Assembly (NCBI RefSeq): GCF_000344685.1
Contig: NW_006920412.1
Span: forward strand, 802,010 to 866,009
Direction: 5' to 3'
Source of the DNA: Gloeophyllum trabeum ATCC 11539
Taxonomy: Eukaryota > Basidiomycota > Agaricomycetes > Gloeophyllales > Gloeophyllaceae
Length of the DNA stretch: 64,000 bases
Both the position numbers and the translations under genes were made by a program. Shown here one piece after another: positions 32,560 to 43,765 of this stretch; within the stretch, counting starts at the first letter, position 1; each line of letters starts with the position of its first letter. The notes below the pieces were generated by a model. That model had not been told where the DNA came from, did not search any database, and worked only from the letters and a program-made list of their open reading frames with translations.

Positions 32560-34177
32560 CTACTTTCGAGTCTCCCTAATTATTTGGTCCTTCCTGACAG
32601 CCTGACAGGCTGCTATGATGTGGAAGACTTTTTCCCAAGGTGTATACGCATCTACCTCCAAAGTATCAATGGCAGGGAACAGGCAATCCAAGTACCGTGC
32701 GACATCCGTCAGGTGCCATAGTGCTTCTGGACCCGCCTCTATCCCCTCCTCCCCTACAATAGACTCCATCATATCAAGTTTCCACAGGTTATGCGAGAAC
32801 ACCGGGGGACGCTTGGGCAATGTAACATTCGCATTCACAATGAGGCCCAGAATTTGAAGGGATGGGCAGTGCCTCGCAAAATGCTCAAATGAGAGGATAG
32901 TCGGTAGGTCTTCCGGGATAACATTTGGCTCCTGTCGTTGTATCCAAGAGAGGCGCCTGATGCGCGGCCAAGCCAATGCCATTTTGCGGACAGCCTGGTC
33001 CGTTGTGCGGAACGCGATGTGGTCGCACATAACGTCGAGTGAACGAAGTTGTCTGCAGTCCATGAGCGAAGAAAGTGCGTCTTCCGTGTACAGAGCAGCG
33101 TCGTCTACGTGGCTCAGGGCCGAATTTAGCTTGACCGTGCGGAGTCTCGGGAAGTGAAGAGCGCGAAGGAGCTCTAGGTGCTCTATGGAATCCCCCGTCG
33201 AGGAGGATAGGGAAATGTCAATCTCAGTAATAGTATTCAGACCTTGAGGTAGCGACCGGAGGAGACGCGTTATGCCCTCCGCATTGGCAGCACGAATTTG
33301 TACTTGCTTGAGGCATTGGAAGCCTGAGGCGACAGGTTGCATACGCATATTCAAGACGCCCCCTTGCACAAATATTTTATTCAGGGACGGTAATTGCGAG
33401 ATGGCGCGAAAGCTGTCGTCGTCGAGGACGATTAGTGATCCTACAAGGGTGAGCGAGCGTAGATCTGTCCATGAAGAGAATTCGTCCAAACAGGCTACCA
33501 GACGTTCGGAACGCAACTGCAGGTGCTCAACGCTAGGGGATGCATTGCTCATATCTATGAGAACGCTCTTCAGAGCTGTATCGCTGTCTTGCCCCGGACC
33601 AACCGCCAGGTCTAGCATCTTCACATTTGAGGGGCAGAAGAGATGCACCCCAGGATCAAACGGTACGCCGCGCCATTGAAATACCTGAATACGAGGCAGA
33701 AGGGGCGACGGAAATATGTCCGACAAGTAAATCAAGGCGCTATGGAGCTCTGAGTCCGGGGTATATCGCATCCATCTGATACGACGTGCATACGCTTTGA
33801 AGCTCTGGTGCTCACGGGGAGATATATGTTCTCCAATGACCTGGACGGGACTCAAATCTAAGAGCAATCCGAGATGTACAACTGGTATCAACACTCACGC
33901 AGGTACCCAAGCCATCTGTTCGCAGAGGAGAAAGGAGTTGCAGAAGAGGAAGAAGGCTGTCCATGCATTTCCAGAGTCCGTCCAGCGCTGCAGGGGCAAA
34001 TGTCCTACACGTCAACGCTGCGTGATATAAGTCATTTTGCTTCTCGGGAAGATTTTCTGGCTCCCAAGCGAATTCCCACCCGTATCGAGGAAAGGAGACC
34101 GTCTGCGGCAGCTGCACGGCCATGTGCATCACGAAGATCTCGTGAAGGATGTCCTGCACTGCCAAAGCCCTGTGCAT
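32560..34177 (-). CDS. F-box-type protein with leucine-rich carboxy region
   Basis: Probable substrate receptor of an SCF ubiquitin ligase, from the large expanded basidiomycete F-box family. Exons on the minus strand: 34177-33899 and 33840-32560 (519 aa). The amino end MHRALAVQDILHEIFVMHM, then LYHAALTCRTFAPAALDGLW, is the degenerate F-box (I-L-x-E-I-F ... A-L-x-C-x-x-F-x-x-x-A-L-x-x-L-W). It is followed by LLPLLQLLSPL and, after the intron, by irregular leucine-rich segments (VEHLQLRSERL, LRSLTLVGSLIVL, LPSLNKIFVQGG, FPRLRTVKL, CRQLRSLDVM, CPSLQILGLIV). No transmembrane segment was seen. Substrate unknown. It diverges from SNW1. Confidence 0.82.
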
Positions 34178-34535
34178 TGTCGCTGCCGCAGTGAGAACTC
34201 TCGTCGTATTTAATTGAAGGTTCGTTCCAGTGGAACGAAGTTTAGAATTTTCAAGGTCGACGGCGGTTTATGAGGGCGCTCGCCGCACCGCTTGGAAGGA
34301 GTCGTAGTATCAGGGCCTCAGAAGTATGTCTTCAGAGCTTCACTCTTTCTGTATGTGCACCGGACTGTGGTTTCAAGGGAGGACAGTCGAGACGTTTGGA
34401 TATTCGGACTTGAACGCGTTGTAATGACCGGGTAATGCCGTGGCTAGGTAAGCAAGCGCGGACAAACAAGGCAAACAATCGCCACCGCCGGATCCACCAC
34501 TTGCGCTACAACGCTCTCTGTACACTACTACGACG
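34178..34535. promoter_or_regulatory. Divergent intergenic region between the F-box gene and SNW1
   Basis: A 358-bp interval between two start codons, so it should hold both promoters. A short palindromic GTTCCAGTGGAAC lies near 34226. No TATA box was recognised. Confidence 0.4.
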
Positions 34536-36495
34536 ATGGCTGCCCTCGCCTCTGTGCTGCCCGCTCCCCTGAATGCCCCAGCCATCGCGGACGACGAGGA
34601 CGACGTCCAAGTCGGGCCTTCGCAGCCGCAATCCCAGTCCACATCCCTGATCTCCACCCGGACAGTCATCCCGCCATATGGACAGAGGAAGGGTTGGAAG
34701 CCCCAGAGCCAGGAGGACTTTGGTGCGTATCCACTTTGCGGGATGCGATATTTTTGTACTCATCTCTTGCTTCCAGGCGATGGAGGTGCATATCCCGAGT
34801 GCCATGTCGCCCAGTATCCGCTGCAGATGGGCAAGAAGAAGGTGCGCATGAGATCACACTAAGGTCCAATATATAACAAACAATCTTTTCCAGACCGCCG
34901 CCGGGAACACCCTTGCTCTCCAAGTCGACGCCGAGGGCAACGTCCGCTACGACGCCATCGTGCACCAGGGTCAGCGCGAGGGCAAAAAGGTGCAATCGCA
35001 ATTCAAAGACCTCATCCCGATCGCCTACCGTAAAGACCTCGAGGACGCCGAAAAAGAAATGGAGCGCCCCTCCGAGGACGAAGTGCAGGCCACGACGGAG
35101 CGCACGCGCGCCGCGCTCGAGAAGCTCGTCAACGGCAAGATCAAGGCGGCCCAGCCGAAGAACGTGCCCGACGCGCAGGGCAAGACGAGCTTCATCCGCT
35201 ACACGCCCGGGCAGCAGGCGGGCGCAAACGGGCTGAAGCAGCGGATTATCAAGATGAGCGAGGTCGTGGAGGACCCGCTCGAGCCACCGCGGTTCAAGCA
35301 CAAGAAGATCCCACGGGGCCCGCCGAGCCCCCCGCCGCCCGTGCTGCGCAGCCCGCCCCGCAAAGCCACCGCGCAGGAGCAGAAGGAGTGGATGATCCCG
35401 CCGTGCATCTCGAACTGGAAGAACAACAAGGGGTACACCATCCCTCTCGACAAGCGTCTCGCGGCCGATGGGCGTGGTCTCCAGGATGTAAGCGTCAGGC
35501 GCTGTTTCACTAGATCAAGCTAATACTTGTGTTTCGTTCTAGGTACACATCAACGACAACTTTGCCAAGCTCTCCGAGTCGCTCTACATCGCGGACCGGC
35601 ACGCGCGCGAGGAAGTCCGGCAACGCGCGCTCATGCAGCAAAAGCTCGCGCAGAAGGAGAAGGAGCAAAAAGAGGAGAACCTGCGCCTGCTCGCGCAACG
35701 CGCGCGCGAGGAGCGGAGCGGCATCGCGCCCGCACGACCCGCCGCCCAGAGCCAAGCGGCCATGAAATCCGGGCTCGCGGCGTACGGCAGCGACTCCGAA
35801 GGCGGCAGCGCCTCGGAGCGCGAGGAGCGCGAGGACGAGGAGGCGGCGCGGCTGCGCGACCAGATGCGGCAGGAGAAGCGGCGGGAGCGCGAGCGCGAGC
35901 TGCGGATGAACAACATGGGCGCGGAGCAGCGCGCGAAGCACCTCGCGCGGATGCAGAACCGCGATATCTCTGAGAAGATCGCGCTCGGGCTGGCGAAGCC
36001 GAGCACGAGCAAGGAGAGCATGCTCGACTCGCGGCTGTTTAACCAGGAGAGCTTGGCGGGGAGCTTTGCGGACGACGAGGCGTATAATCTGTATGACCGC
36101 CCGCTGTTCCATGGGAGCAGCGCGGCGGCGGCGATTTATAAGGCGCGGGGGAATATTGAGCAGGGGAATGAGGAGTCGTTTGGGGGCGGGACGGAGGAGG
36201 GGATCTCGAAGGCGCTGGATAATGATCGGTTTGGGCTGGGGAGGGGGCGGTTTGAGGGCGCGGCGGAGCAGGAGGCGCGGGAGGGCCCGGTGCAGTTTGA
36301 GAAGGACACGACGGATGTGTTTGGGCTGGATAAGTTCTTGGACGAGGCGAAGAGCGGGAGGAAGCGGGGGCTGGATACTGAGGCGTACGTGGTGCATCGT
36401 CGTGTTCTTGATTTGTGAGTTTCTGACACTGTCTGTTTCACAGGGGTGGCTCGCGGAAACGACAGCAGGTTGAGAGGGCGGACGAGCGGGATTGA
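34536..36495 (+). CDS. PRP45: Spliceosomal SNW-domain protein (SNW1/SKIP/Prp45)
   Basis: Component of the activated spliceosome and a transcription coregulator in animals; nuclear. Exons: 34536-34722, 34777-34841, 34894-35487, 35543-36384, 36444-36495. Landmarks: TVIPPYGQRKGWKPQSQEDFGDGGAYPECHVAQYPLQMG (given here by its order), QVDAEGNVRYDAIVHQGQRE, the SNW core CISNWKNNKGYTIPLDKRLA, then VHINDNFAKLSESLYIADRH and a long charged helical region rich in Arg/Glu/Lys. The final intron (36385-36443) was chosen because it replaces a dead-end YVVHRRVLDL with AGGSRKRQQVERADERD, close to the normal basic carboxy end. Codon third positions are strongly G/C. Confidence 0.94.
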
Positions 36496-36825
36496 GCTGT
36501 TTATGCATGCGGACTGTTTGTATCGTTGTAGATTACTAGCCTGGTAGGTTGTATTGCAGTTAATGCTTCCCTGGTGATACTATCCAAAAGTGTGGGTCAG
36601 ACCAAGGTGATAGAAAGTACTAATGATACATTTCCTATTCCTATGCCAACAATAAGCAATACACACAAGCTAACGAATCTACGAACAAGCGCTCCAGAAA
36701 GCGTGCTAAAGCTACAAGCTATGCAACATTCATTTTATTATTTTACTTCTCACAACACAACCAACCTCGCTCGCCGCTCCGCACAATTAAACCAAGCCCA
36801 ATCCCTGTGCCCCTGTGCCCACAGA
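36496..36825. other. Shared 3' region between convergent SNW1 and zinc-cluster genes
   Basis: A 330-bp AT-rich gap between two stop codons, in contrast to the GC-rich genes on both sides. No gene was seen. Confidence 0.6.
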
Positions 36826-38410
36826 TTAACTGAACCCCCCACAGCTCTCGCTAACATCCATGCCCGTCTCCCCGTCCTCGCCCGTACTCGCGGGCGTCAA
36901 CACGTCGTCGGTCAAATACTCCGCGAGCAGCGCCGACGGCGAGGGCGTCACCGCGTGGACATGCACCGGCGGGTTCAGCAGGAGATGCAACGAATTCGGG
37001 TGCTGCGGCGCGCGCGGGGTCGCGTCTGCGTCCATGTTTCGCCCGCCCCCGCGCCAGGAGGAGGACGGCGCGGGGATGCTCGCCATGGAGGCGTCGGCGT
37101 CGGTGTCGGAGGCGAGGTCGACGGTGACCATCGACGCGTCGCTGCTCACGCTCACTTCTTCCGGGTCCTCTGAGGTGCAGTTGGGGCTCTCCTCCGGCGA
37201 GGCGGCGGCGGCGGCGGCGGTGAGGTGCGCGACGAGGAAGCGGTAGTAGTCTTCGTTCGTGCGGAACTCCGCGGTGGGCACTGGCGAGGGGGAGGGGAGG
37301 AAGATGGGCGAGGGCGCGGGCGAGGGGAGGAAGACGGGCGAGAGTGCGGGGGAGGGGAGGAACAGGCCTGCGGCGCGCGGCTGGGGGTGCATGAGATGCG
37401 GGGAGGGCTGGGCGGCGATGAAGGGGGGTGACGGGAGCGGCTTCTCGAGCAGGGAGAGCGGGGAGAGGCACGGCGAGGGGAGCGGCGCGGGGTCGTCGGC
37501 GGGCGTCGGGGGGAGGGAGGAGTCCGACGAGCCCGCGGAGGAGACGGAGAAGCGCGAGGAGGTCGCGGAGGAGGGGCTGCGAGTGGTGCACGCGTCAGTG
37601 AAAAGTGCACGCGATGCGCGTACGAGCGGACGGGGCTCACCAGCTGCCCGGCTCGCTGTCGTCCTCCCAGCCGCGGAGCATGGGGACGCCCGCGGGCCCG
37701 GGGACGCCGAGGAAGTGCGGGGCGGGGCGGAAGAAGGGCGAGGGCTGCTGGATGGGCGGGAGGTCGCGCAGCTCGGCGCGGTGGCGCGCGGGCCCGCGGT
37801 GGTCCTTGTCGCGCGGGGCGACGTATGTGCAGACGAGCCCGCGGGCGGTGCAGCGCGCGCAGGGGCTCGTGCCTGTGCACTGGCGAAGCAAGCGAGTGAT
37901 GAGACGGCGAAACAGAATAAAGAGAGCGGTGGAACGGACCTTGGTCTTGCGCTCGCGGCACTTGACGCAGGCCTGGGCGGTGCGCTGCCTGCTGGCGGGG
38001 CTCGGGGTGCGGCAGAAGTAGCTGCCCTCGGTGTTGATAAAGTGCTCCCCTATCGCCGCGCCGTTCCTGTACCCCGAGACGAGGTTGGCAGGGGCGGTGG
38101 GCGGGAGGTGGGGGTGGGGGTTGGAGGCGCGGCGCTGGGAGATGAGGGAGTCGAGGTAGGGCAGGAGGTGGTGGTACGTCGGGTTGGGCGGGACGGCGAG
38201 GCTGGCGTACGTGAGCGGCACGGGCGCGTAGCCGAACGGGTTGTACAGCGCGTACGGGTTCTGCGGGAGGTACATCGGCGGGGGCGGGGCGTGCGCGGGC
38301 TGGGCGGAGATGGGCTGGATCAGCTTGGACGAGAACGTCCCCGGCATGGGCTCCGTCGGCGCCTGGGACTGGGGCTGGGACTGGGGCTGGGACTGGGGCT
38401 GGGTGTCCAT
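36826..38410 (-). CDS. Zn2Cys6 binuclear-cluster transcription factor
   Basis: Fungal Gal4-type DNA-binding regulator; target unknown. Exons on the minus strand: 38410-37940, 37879-37641, 37576-36826 (486 aa). The zinc cluster is central (around residues 148-174) rather than amino-terminal: CVKCRERKTK joins CTGTSPCARCTARGLVC across the first intron, giving C-x2-C-x6-C-x5-C-x2-C-x6-C. This intron position inside the cluster supports the model. Before it is a Gln/Ser/Pro repeat (QPQSQPQSQPQSQ, encoded by 12-bp tandem units at about 38366-38403) and a Pro/Tyr-rich region. After it, Ser/Pro-rich sequence contains FRTNEDYYRFLVAHL (about residue 330). No fungal-specific middle homology domain was seen. 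Confidence 0.9.
38366..38403. repeat. 12-bp coding microsatellite (GACTGGGGCTGG)
   Basis: Three near-perfect 12-bp units encode Gln-Pro-Gln-Ser repeats at the amino end of the zinc-cluster protein; such tracts are prone to length change. Confidence 0.75.
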
Positions 38411-40907
38411 GGGAGGTGTGAAGGGGCGTGCGTGGCTCGCGGGGGCAGCGCGCGTACTTAAACGGGGCTGGCTGACGGCGGGCCAGATCGCATCTGCTGT
38501 GGCTGACGGCAAGTGTCGTTGTACTAATGCAGACTGTATGCGACGGTTAGTCAATCGAGGGTGCAGCGCGGTTGCAGTGATGGGCGATGTATGCCTGCTT
38601 ACTCTGGTCATGGCTGCTCTCGAATCGTGCAGTGCTCCACAAAGAGATGGCACCAGCTGGCGATCGGGCGATCGACGGTTAATTAACCCAGATGCGATCT
38701 CCCGCCTTTGGCAACGAAATGGCTGCTGGAAACGAGCCCATAGCCAACATTCGCATCAGCTCTCAATCCAAACCTACCGATACCAACCACATACCGATAG
38801 CAAAACAGTCCGCCCTCGTTTGCACGAACTTGCGCTCATCCTTACGTCGCATCCCGAGCCGGTCTTCTAATGCGGTCCGCTTCTGGGATCCCACATTCCA
38901 CCCTCCACCCTATCCGCCGGCAAGATTGCCTCGGAAGTATCTGCATCTTCAGCCAATGCTTTGAGCCAGGCCGCGCGAGCAGGGTTAAGGTTCGACGGAA
39001 GGCGCGTCAGGGCCACGTGATGAGATCATCGATCGACAAGCGGGCGTTGTGGGTCCCCTCCTGCTGTCCTTGCGCGCATCTGATAACTATGAGCAAGGTA
39101 GCTCACGATGACAACCCTGGTTAGCTGGCGTTCACCGTCGCTTCCACTAGCCCTCGAGCTTCCGCCTACTGCACCCAGCTCCACCGTCGGCACGGACGAG
39201 CCAGACTCGGATTTGCTTCCGCCCTTCCCAGTAGTTCCAAGTCCTAGGATCGCGAATCAGGCGGGGCCCCGCTCGCAGCGCCCGCCTCTCCAGGCGAGTG
39301 GCTCTGCCATCACCAATCCTCGTGGAGCTCTTTCTAATGCTGCACTGCTCCCGATGTGGAAGATTCGATGATCAACGAGCTGGTGCATTGCCACGGTAAT
39401 GGCGTCTCCTGTACCAAGCGGATCTCCCCAGGATTCTCCGGTCGTTTCGTACGCTGGCTGGCCAACCAAGGAATCTGCTCGCGCTCGGGGCTCTAAACTC
39501 AACCAAACAGCATTCCACAAAAGTTCTCTCTAATAATGCTCTGTTTCTCGGTCGACCGTACCGATGAAGGATTGGTTTGTTATGGATGCGCGAGGTTCAC
39601 GCTGGTGGGAGTGCCAGACGGGTGAGGGCGAGCGCCGTTCTCGTGGATCACTGCTGCGAACTCGTCTCTTGCATCGGCGGAACGCGGACTACTTATGCTC
39701 TAGCTTCAACATGGCTCGGTCCCGCAATCAACTTTAATCGTGTTTGTGACGAGACTATCACTATCTATTATGTCCAACCCTGACAATCCATCACCCCCCC
39801 CCCCTCCGACTGCACACTACCCTCTCACCAGTCCTGTTACGTCCGAAGCTCTCGCGTGAACCCATCGACCTAAGTTCATAATGTCGGCGGGAAGAGAGGT
39901 TTTGAAGGAGACGAAGGCACGTCGGCGTTACCTCCGTTCTGCGCTGGACTCACTCGCTGAGTAGGGGGTGCATACGCGCGGCCGATGGATGGCGATGCGT
40001 CCGGCGCCCTCCCTCCAGGCGCAAGCTGGCACCGCACACCGACATCTCTACACTTGCTCGTCGAAACTGCGCCGGCGCGCGCTGTCGGGATGCGGCTTGA
40101 TACATCCCGCAAGAGCACCTGCTAGACGTGTCCGATGCCCCGGTATCGCGCGCGCATCCGGGTGCGCTGGCACGCCAACTCGTCCTTGCTGGACCAGGCT
40201 TTGGGCTCCGAATCCTCCGGGGCGCGGCCCCGACACCACTGGATTGCACGCGCGCGCGCGGCTCAGAGCGCTTCTTCCTCCTGTTTCGGGGGGTTCAGGC
40301 GCGGCGAGCGCCGCGCCCCGCGCGTCGATGGAGGCTCTGCGAGCGTCGCCCTGGGCTTAGCGGGTTTCGCTCTGTGCGGGGCGTGTCAGCAAGCACGGCC
40401 GGAGCGATGGTGTCGGCGGATGCTTACGGCGTCTTTCCGTCTGTCTTGGCCGCTTCGGCGGTGCTGGATGGCTTCGCAGCAGGTTCGGTAGGCGGCGCTG
40501 GGATATGCGCTGTGCGTGGTCTGGCACGGGTGCGGTGAGATGAGCGAGGGGAAAGAGAGGTATGGGTGATGTCCCGCACTTCTTATTAGGTGGTTCCCGG
40601 CCTTTGACTGACCGATCGGTGTCGCTGCTCCGCTCCCTGGACGAAATCAGTGCATGGCTCTGGCTCTGCAATAACCTGGACTTGCCGCTTCTTGCCTTTG
40701 TCGGGTTTATTGTCTCTGCTATGCAGATTGGGTGCGTTAGCTCCAGGATCAAGACACACGCGCACGCACGCAGGCGCACCTGGTCTTGCGCCTCTCCCTC
40801 CTCGTCCTATCCGTCTTTGACGCGTCCGCAGCGACTTTGCGCTTCTTCGCGCGGGCCCTGGGGGACATGAGGTGCGCAGTCTCGGGGTCATACGCGGGAA
40901 GCGTTAC
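38411..40907. other. 2.5-kb stretch without a supportable gene
   Basis: Many overlapping GC-rich ORFs occur on both strands at 39950-40540, as expected from composition alone; none has a recognisable family. A plus-strand ORF at 39108-39371 (87 codons) is Pro/Ser-rich and unassigned. A run of about 13 C lies near 39791-39803. A short motif shared with 32470-32505 occurs near 38953-38992. A minus-strand stretch near 40790-40880 encodes a basic nuclear-signal-like sequence (RARAKKRKVAADASK) that could be a further exon of the small gene at 40908-41317. Confidence 0.4.
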
Positions 40908-41317
40908 TCACAGCTGCCCAGGTTCGTCCCCGCTTTCGAGGTCGGCCGGGGTAGCGGTCTCGGGGCTGCGTGCGCGGGTGAGCGGTGCTGTCCTCCCTCG
41001 GGGACCGGCGCGGCTTACCGCTCCTCCCCCTTGTCCGTGAGTGACGCCCTCGCGTCTGCGTCGTCCAATGCGGTTTCCACGGCGCCCCCGCCCTCCGAGG
41101 GGAGCGTGGCTGCCCCATGCGCGCGCGCGTCCGCGCCGCCCGCGCAGGGCCGGCCCATGCGCGCCCCGACGAAGTCCCACAGCGCGGCCTCGTCCGCGAG
41201 CAGCACGTTCAGCAGCATGCGCGCCTGCCGCGGCGGCAGGTTGGGCGGCTTGACGGGCGGGAAGGGTGTGCACACGCTCTGGGGCTTCGGAGTCGCGGGG
41301 GACTCGGTGTCCGCCAT
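40908..41317 (-). CDS. Small hypothetical protein
   Basis: Not recognised. Exons on the minus strand: 41317-41019 and 40965-40908 (118 aa). It starts MADTESPATPKPQ, with a predicted helix PPRQARMLLNVLLADEAALW (residues 28-47) and FVGARMGRPCAGG, followed by an acidic, Ala-rich tail; the spliced end reads DLESGDEPGQL. The intron (GTAAGC...GCAG) is in phase and keeps the acidic character. Third positions are G/C-rich like those of the neighbouring zinc-cluster gene. Further 3' exons are possible (see the region at 40790-40880). With no family match, the model rests on reading-frame coherence only. Confidence 0.45.
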
Positions 41318-41729
41318 TGCTTCGCTGTCGAGGTAAGATAGGTGGAAGCAAGACTGCTGCGTGGCAGGATTTAAAAGAAGGGGGAGGTACGGGAAGAGGC
41401 GAGGGAGGCGAGGCTGGCCTGCTTTATACCCGTTCTGCGCCGGTAGTAGCATAATGTAACGCGATGAAAGGGGGTCGATAAAGGACGCTTTGGACGGCGG
41501 CGTACCCCGAGTGGCGAGCGGTACAAAGAACGAACGGGGGGGGGGAAGGTCAAAGCGCGTGCCCCCTGGAAAACCGTCAGAGCTCCGAAGCCTAAACACG
41601 AATAGCATTCGGTAGTGTGTAGATGGTGTAGTAGATATCCGCCTTCGTATCGGCGACAAAAATTTATGGACTGTACGATACAGCACTAGCTTGTCCATTG
41701 CTTGTCCGTGATAACCCGTATGAATAGAA
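41318..41729. other. Intergenic region downstream of IVD
   Basis: A 412-bp gap holding the IVD 3' end and the promoter of the small gene on the same strand. It includes a run of about 9 G near 41537-41545. No gene was seen. Confidence 0.5.
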
Positions 41730-43440
41730 CTAGGATTTGAGCTGCTCGTTAAACTCCCGTCCAATCAGCATTCTCCGAATCTCCTGTGTCCCAGCCCCGA
41801 CAGCATACAGTCGGGAATCACGCAATATACGACCGGTCGGGTATTCTGCAAAGCCCTTTAGCTTAGCCCAGCAGGTCGTCAAGAAGCAAACGACTAACCG
41901 TTGATGTAGCCGTTCCCACCGAGGCATTGCATAGCTTCCAAAGCGACTTCGATCGCTTTCTCGGTAGAGTACAGGATCGCTCCCGCGCAGTCCTGCTCAA
42001 AGCCGACTCAGCGCGGACCCGGCGAGGATATGCGCTCTACGACTCACCCGCCGGCTGACTTTACCCTGGTCGCAGGCTCGTGCTACGGCGTAGACGTATG
42101 ACCGGCTTGCATTGAGCTTGGTGTACATGTCTGCGATCTTTCCTACAGGGTGCGAAAGTAATTAGGAACGTTGTGAACGATGTTTCACGAGAGGTATGCG
42201 CACCTTGCATTAGTTGGAATGTCCCGACTGGTTGACCGAACTGCTTCCTCTCATGGATATACTCCACGGCATAGTCGAAGGCGGCTTGCATGAGTCTAAC
42301 GCATGAGGACGCAGATTCAGCGACGAGAATGCGAGACAGATCTTGTGAGCTGACCCGAGAGGACCTCCGCTCAGCACTAAGCGCTCCAGGTCAAGGCCGG
42401 ACATCAGAACAGCGGCGCCCCTGTCTACTTGTCCTAGCACGTTTTCTGTTCCGACGGCTGTTAGACGAGGCTCAACACGACGATGGCAATAATATACCTT
42501 CAGGAACTTCGCAGTTCTCGAATACGAGCTCGCAGGTATCGCTACCGCGCATGCCTACCTTGTCCAGCTTCTGGGCCGTGCTGAACCCGGGGAAACCTTT
42601 TTCTATGATAAAAGCGGTGATACCTTTCGAACCCTTCTCAGGCGACGTCTTAGCGTAGACCACGAGTGTCGATGCAGTGGGTCCATTTGTGATCCTTTTA
42701 TCGAAACATGTATGAGTGTTCGAACGTGGGATGACGAAGCCTCAGGCAACCTACTGACCAAAACTTATTGCCATTCAATCGGTATCCACCGTCGATCTTA
42801 TCAGCTCGCAGTCGCATACTGACAACGTCACTTCCGCTCCCCGGCTCACTCATAGCCAGGGCCCCTACTTTCTTCCCGGCCACCAGATCCGGGAGGTACT
42901 TCTCCTTCTGCTTGTCCGTCCCCCACCGGTGTATCTGGTTCACGCAGAGATTGGAGTGTGCGCCGTACGAGAGGGCTACTGACCCCGACGCCCTGGAAAG
43001 CTCCTCCATGGCTAGTGTGTGGTTAAAGTAGCCGAGAGCGAGACCACCGTAATCTGGCGAGACGGTGATGCCCAAGAGACCCATGCTGCCCATCTTCTCC
43101 CATAGGTCCTGAGAGTGTTGTCAAGTTCATTCTCCAAAGTTCACTTCGAAGCTGGGAGTTGACTTACTGAAGGGAAGTTATTGCTTCGGTCGATCTCAGC
43201 AGCTCGAGGGGCAATCTCCTTCTGAGCGAACTCAGAGACTGCATTTCTGAACTACACGTCTGTCAGGATCACATCGTTACAAGCATGCAGTGTGAACATC
43301 CATACCTCCGTCTGGTCTTCCGTTAGTCCTGCAATGTCTGCATTGTAGAACGACGCATGCCTCCGTTGACCGGCTCTGGATAGGACACTGCTTTGGATCA
43401 GACGGCGAGACGCACGTCGGCACACCCTAGAGAAATTCAT
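41730..43440 (-). CDS. IVD: Isovaleryl-CoA dehydrogenase
   Basis: Mitochondrial FAD enzyme of leucine breakdown that oxidises isovaleryl-CoA to 3-methylcrotonyl-CoA and passes electrons to ETF. Nine exons on the minus strand: 43440-43306, 43251-43168, 43108-42759, 42694-42498, 42445-42355, 42295-42204, 42142-42048, 41992-41899, 41845-41730 (417 aa). There is an Arg-rich presequence ([20 protein letters not shown]). Landmarks: [64 protein letters not shown], then [17 protein letters not shown], where the Glu corresponds to the catalytic base in its IVD-specific position, and QCLGGNGYI...[23 protein letters not shown]. The catalytic Glu position separates it from most other acyl-CoA dehydrogenases. 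Downstream of IPK1 on the same strand. Confidence 0.95.
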
Positions 43441-43765
43441 GGTCCCTCAAGAGAGGCTTTGATAACAGCGTCGTGGTCGTCGTCGGGATAGACAAAGTCA
43501 GAGGCACGACCGCCTTTCGCCCAGACATGGTCTTACCGAAACCAACTGTGCCGGATCATAATCAAGTGACCCCGCACTTCCCCACATCGATCGCATATGA
43601 ATCGGGCACATAGATCTCTCCTGCCAGAGCTAGGAAGTATAATGTAACTCGCAGACAATTGCTGGTATGTACAACGAATGACTCGTTCAAATAAATGAAG
43701 AATAAGTACGGTTAGAGATCGTATTGCTGCGAGCATGCTATGCGCAAGACTTCTATCGCATCTCT
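43441..43765. other. Intergenic region between IPK1 and IVD
   Basis: A 325-bp gap holding the IPK1 3' end and the IVD promoter, both on the minus strand. No gene was seen. Confidence 0.55.

Noticed and set aside
31996..32721. 241-codon plus-strand ORF
   Set aside because: It has no family features, is partly made of degenerate repeats and the palindrome, and overlaps the supported F-box gene on the other strand.
35510..36508. 332-codon minus-strand ORF opposite SNW1
   Set aside because: Antisense shadow of the Arg/Glu-rich SNW1 tail; Leu/Arg/Pro-rich composition is typical of such shadows.
37259..38461. 400-codon plus-strand ORF opposite the zinc-cluster gene
   Set aside because: It is the antisense shadow of a GC-rich gene; the minus strand carries the complete Zn2Cys6 motif and in-phase introns.
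39950..40540. Overlapping ORFs of 99-140 codons on both strands
   Set aside because: GC-rich sequence gives long ORFs in all frames by chance; no family, start context or intron pattern supports any of them.
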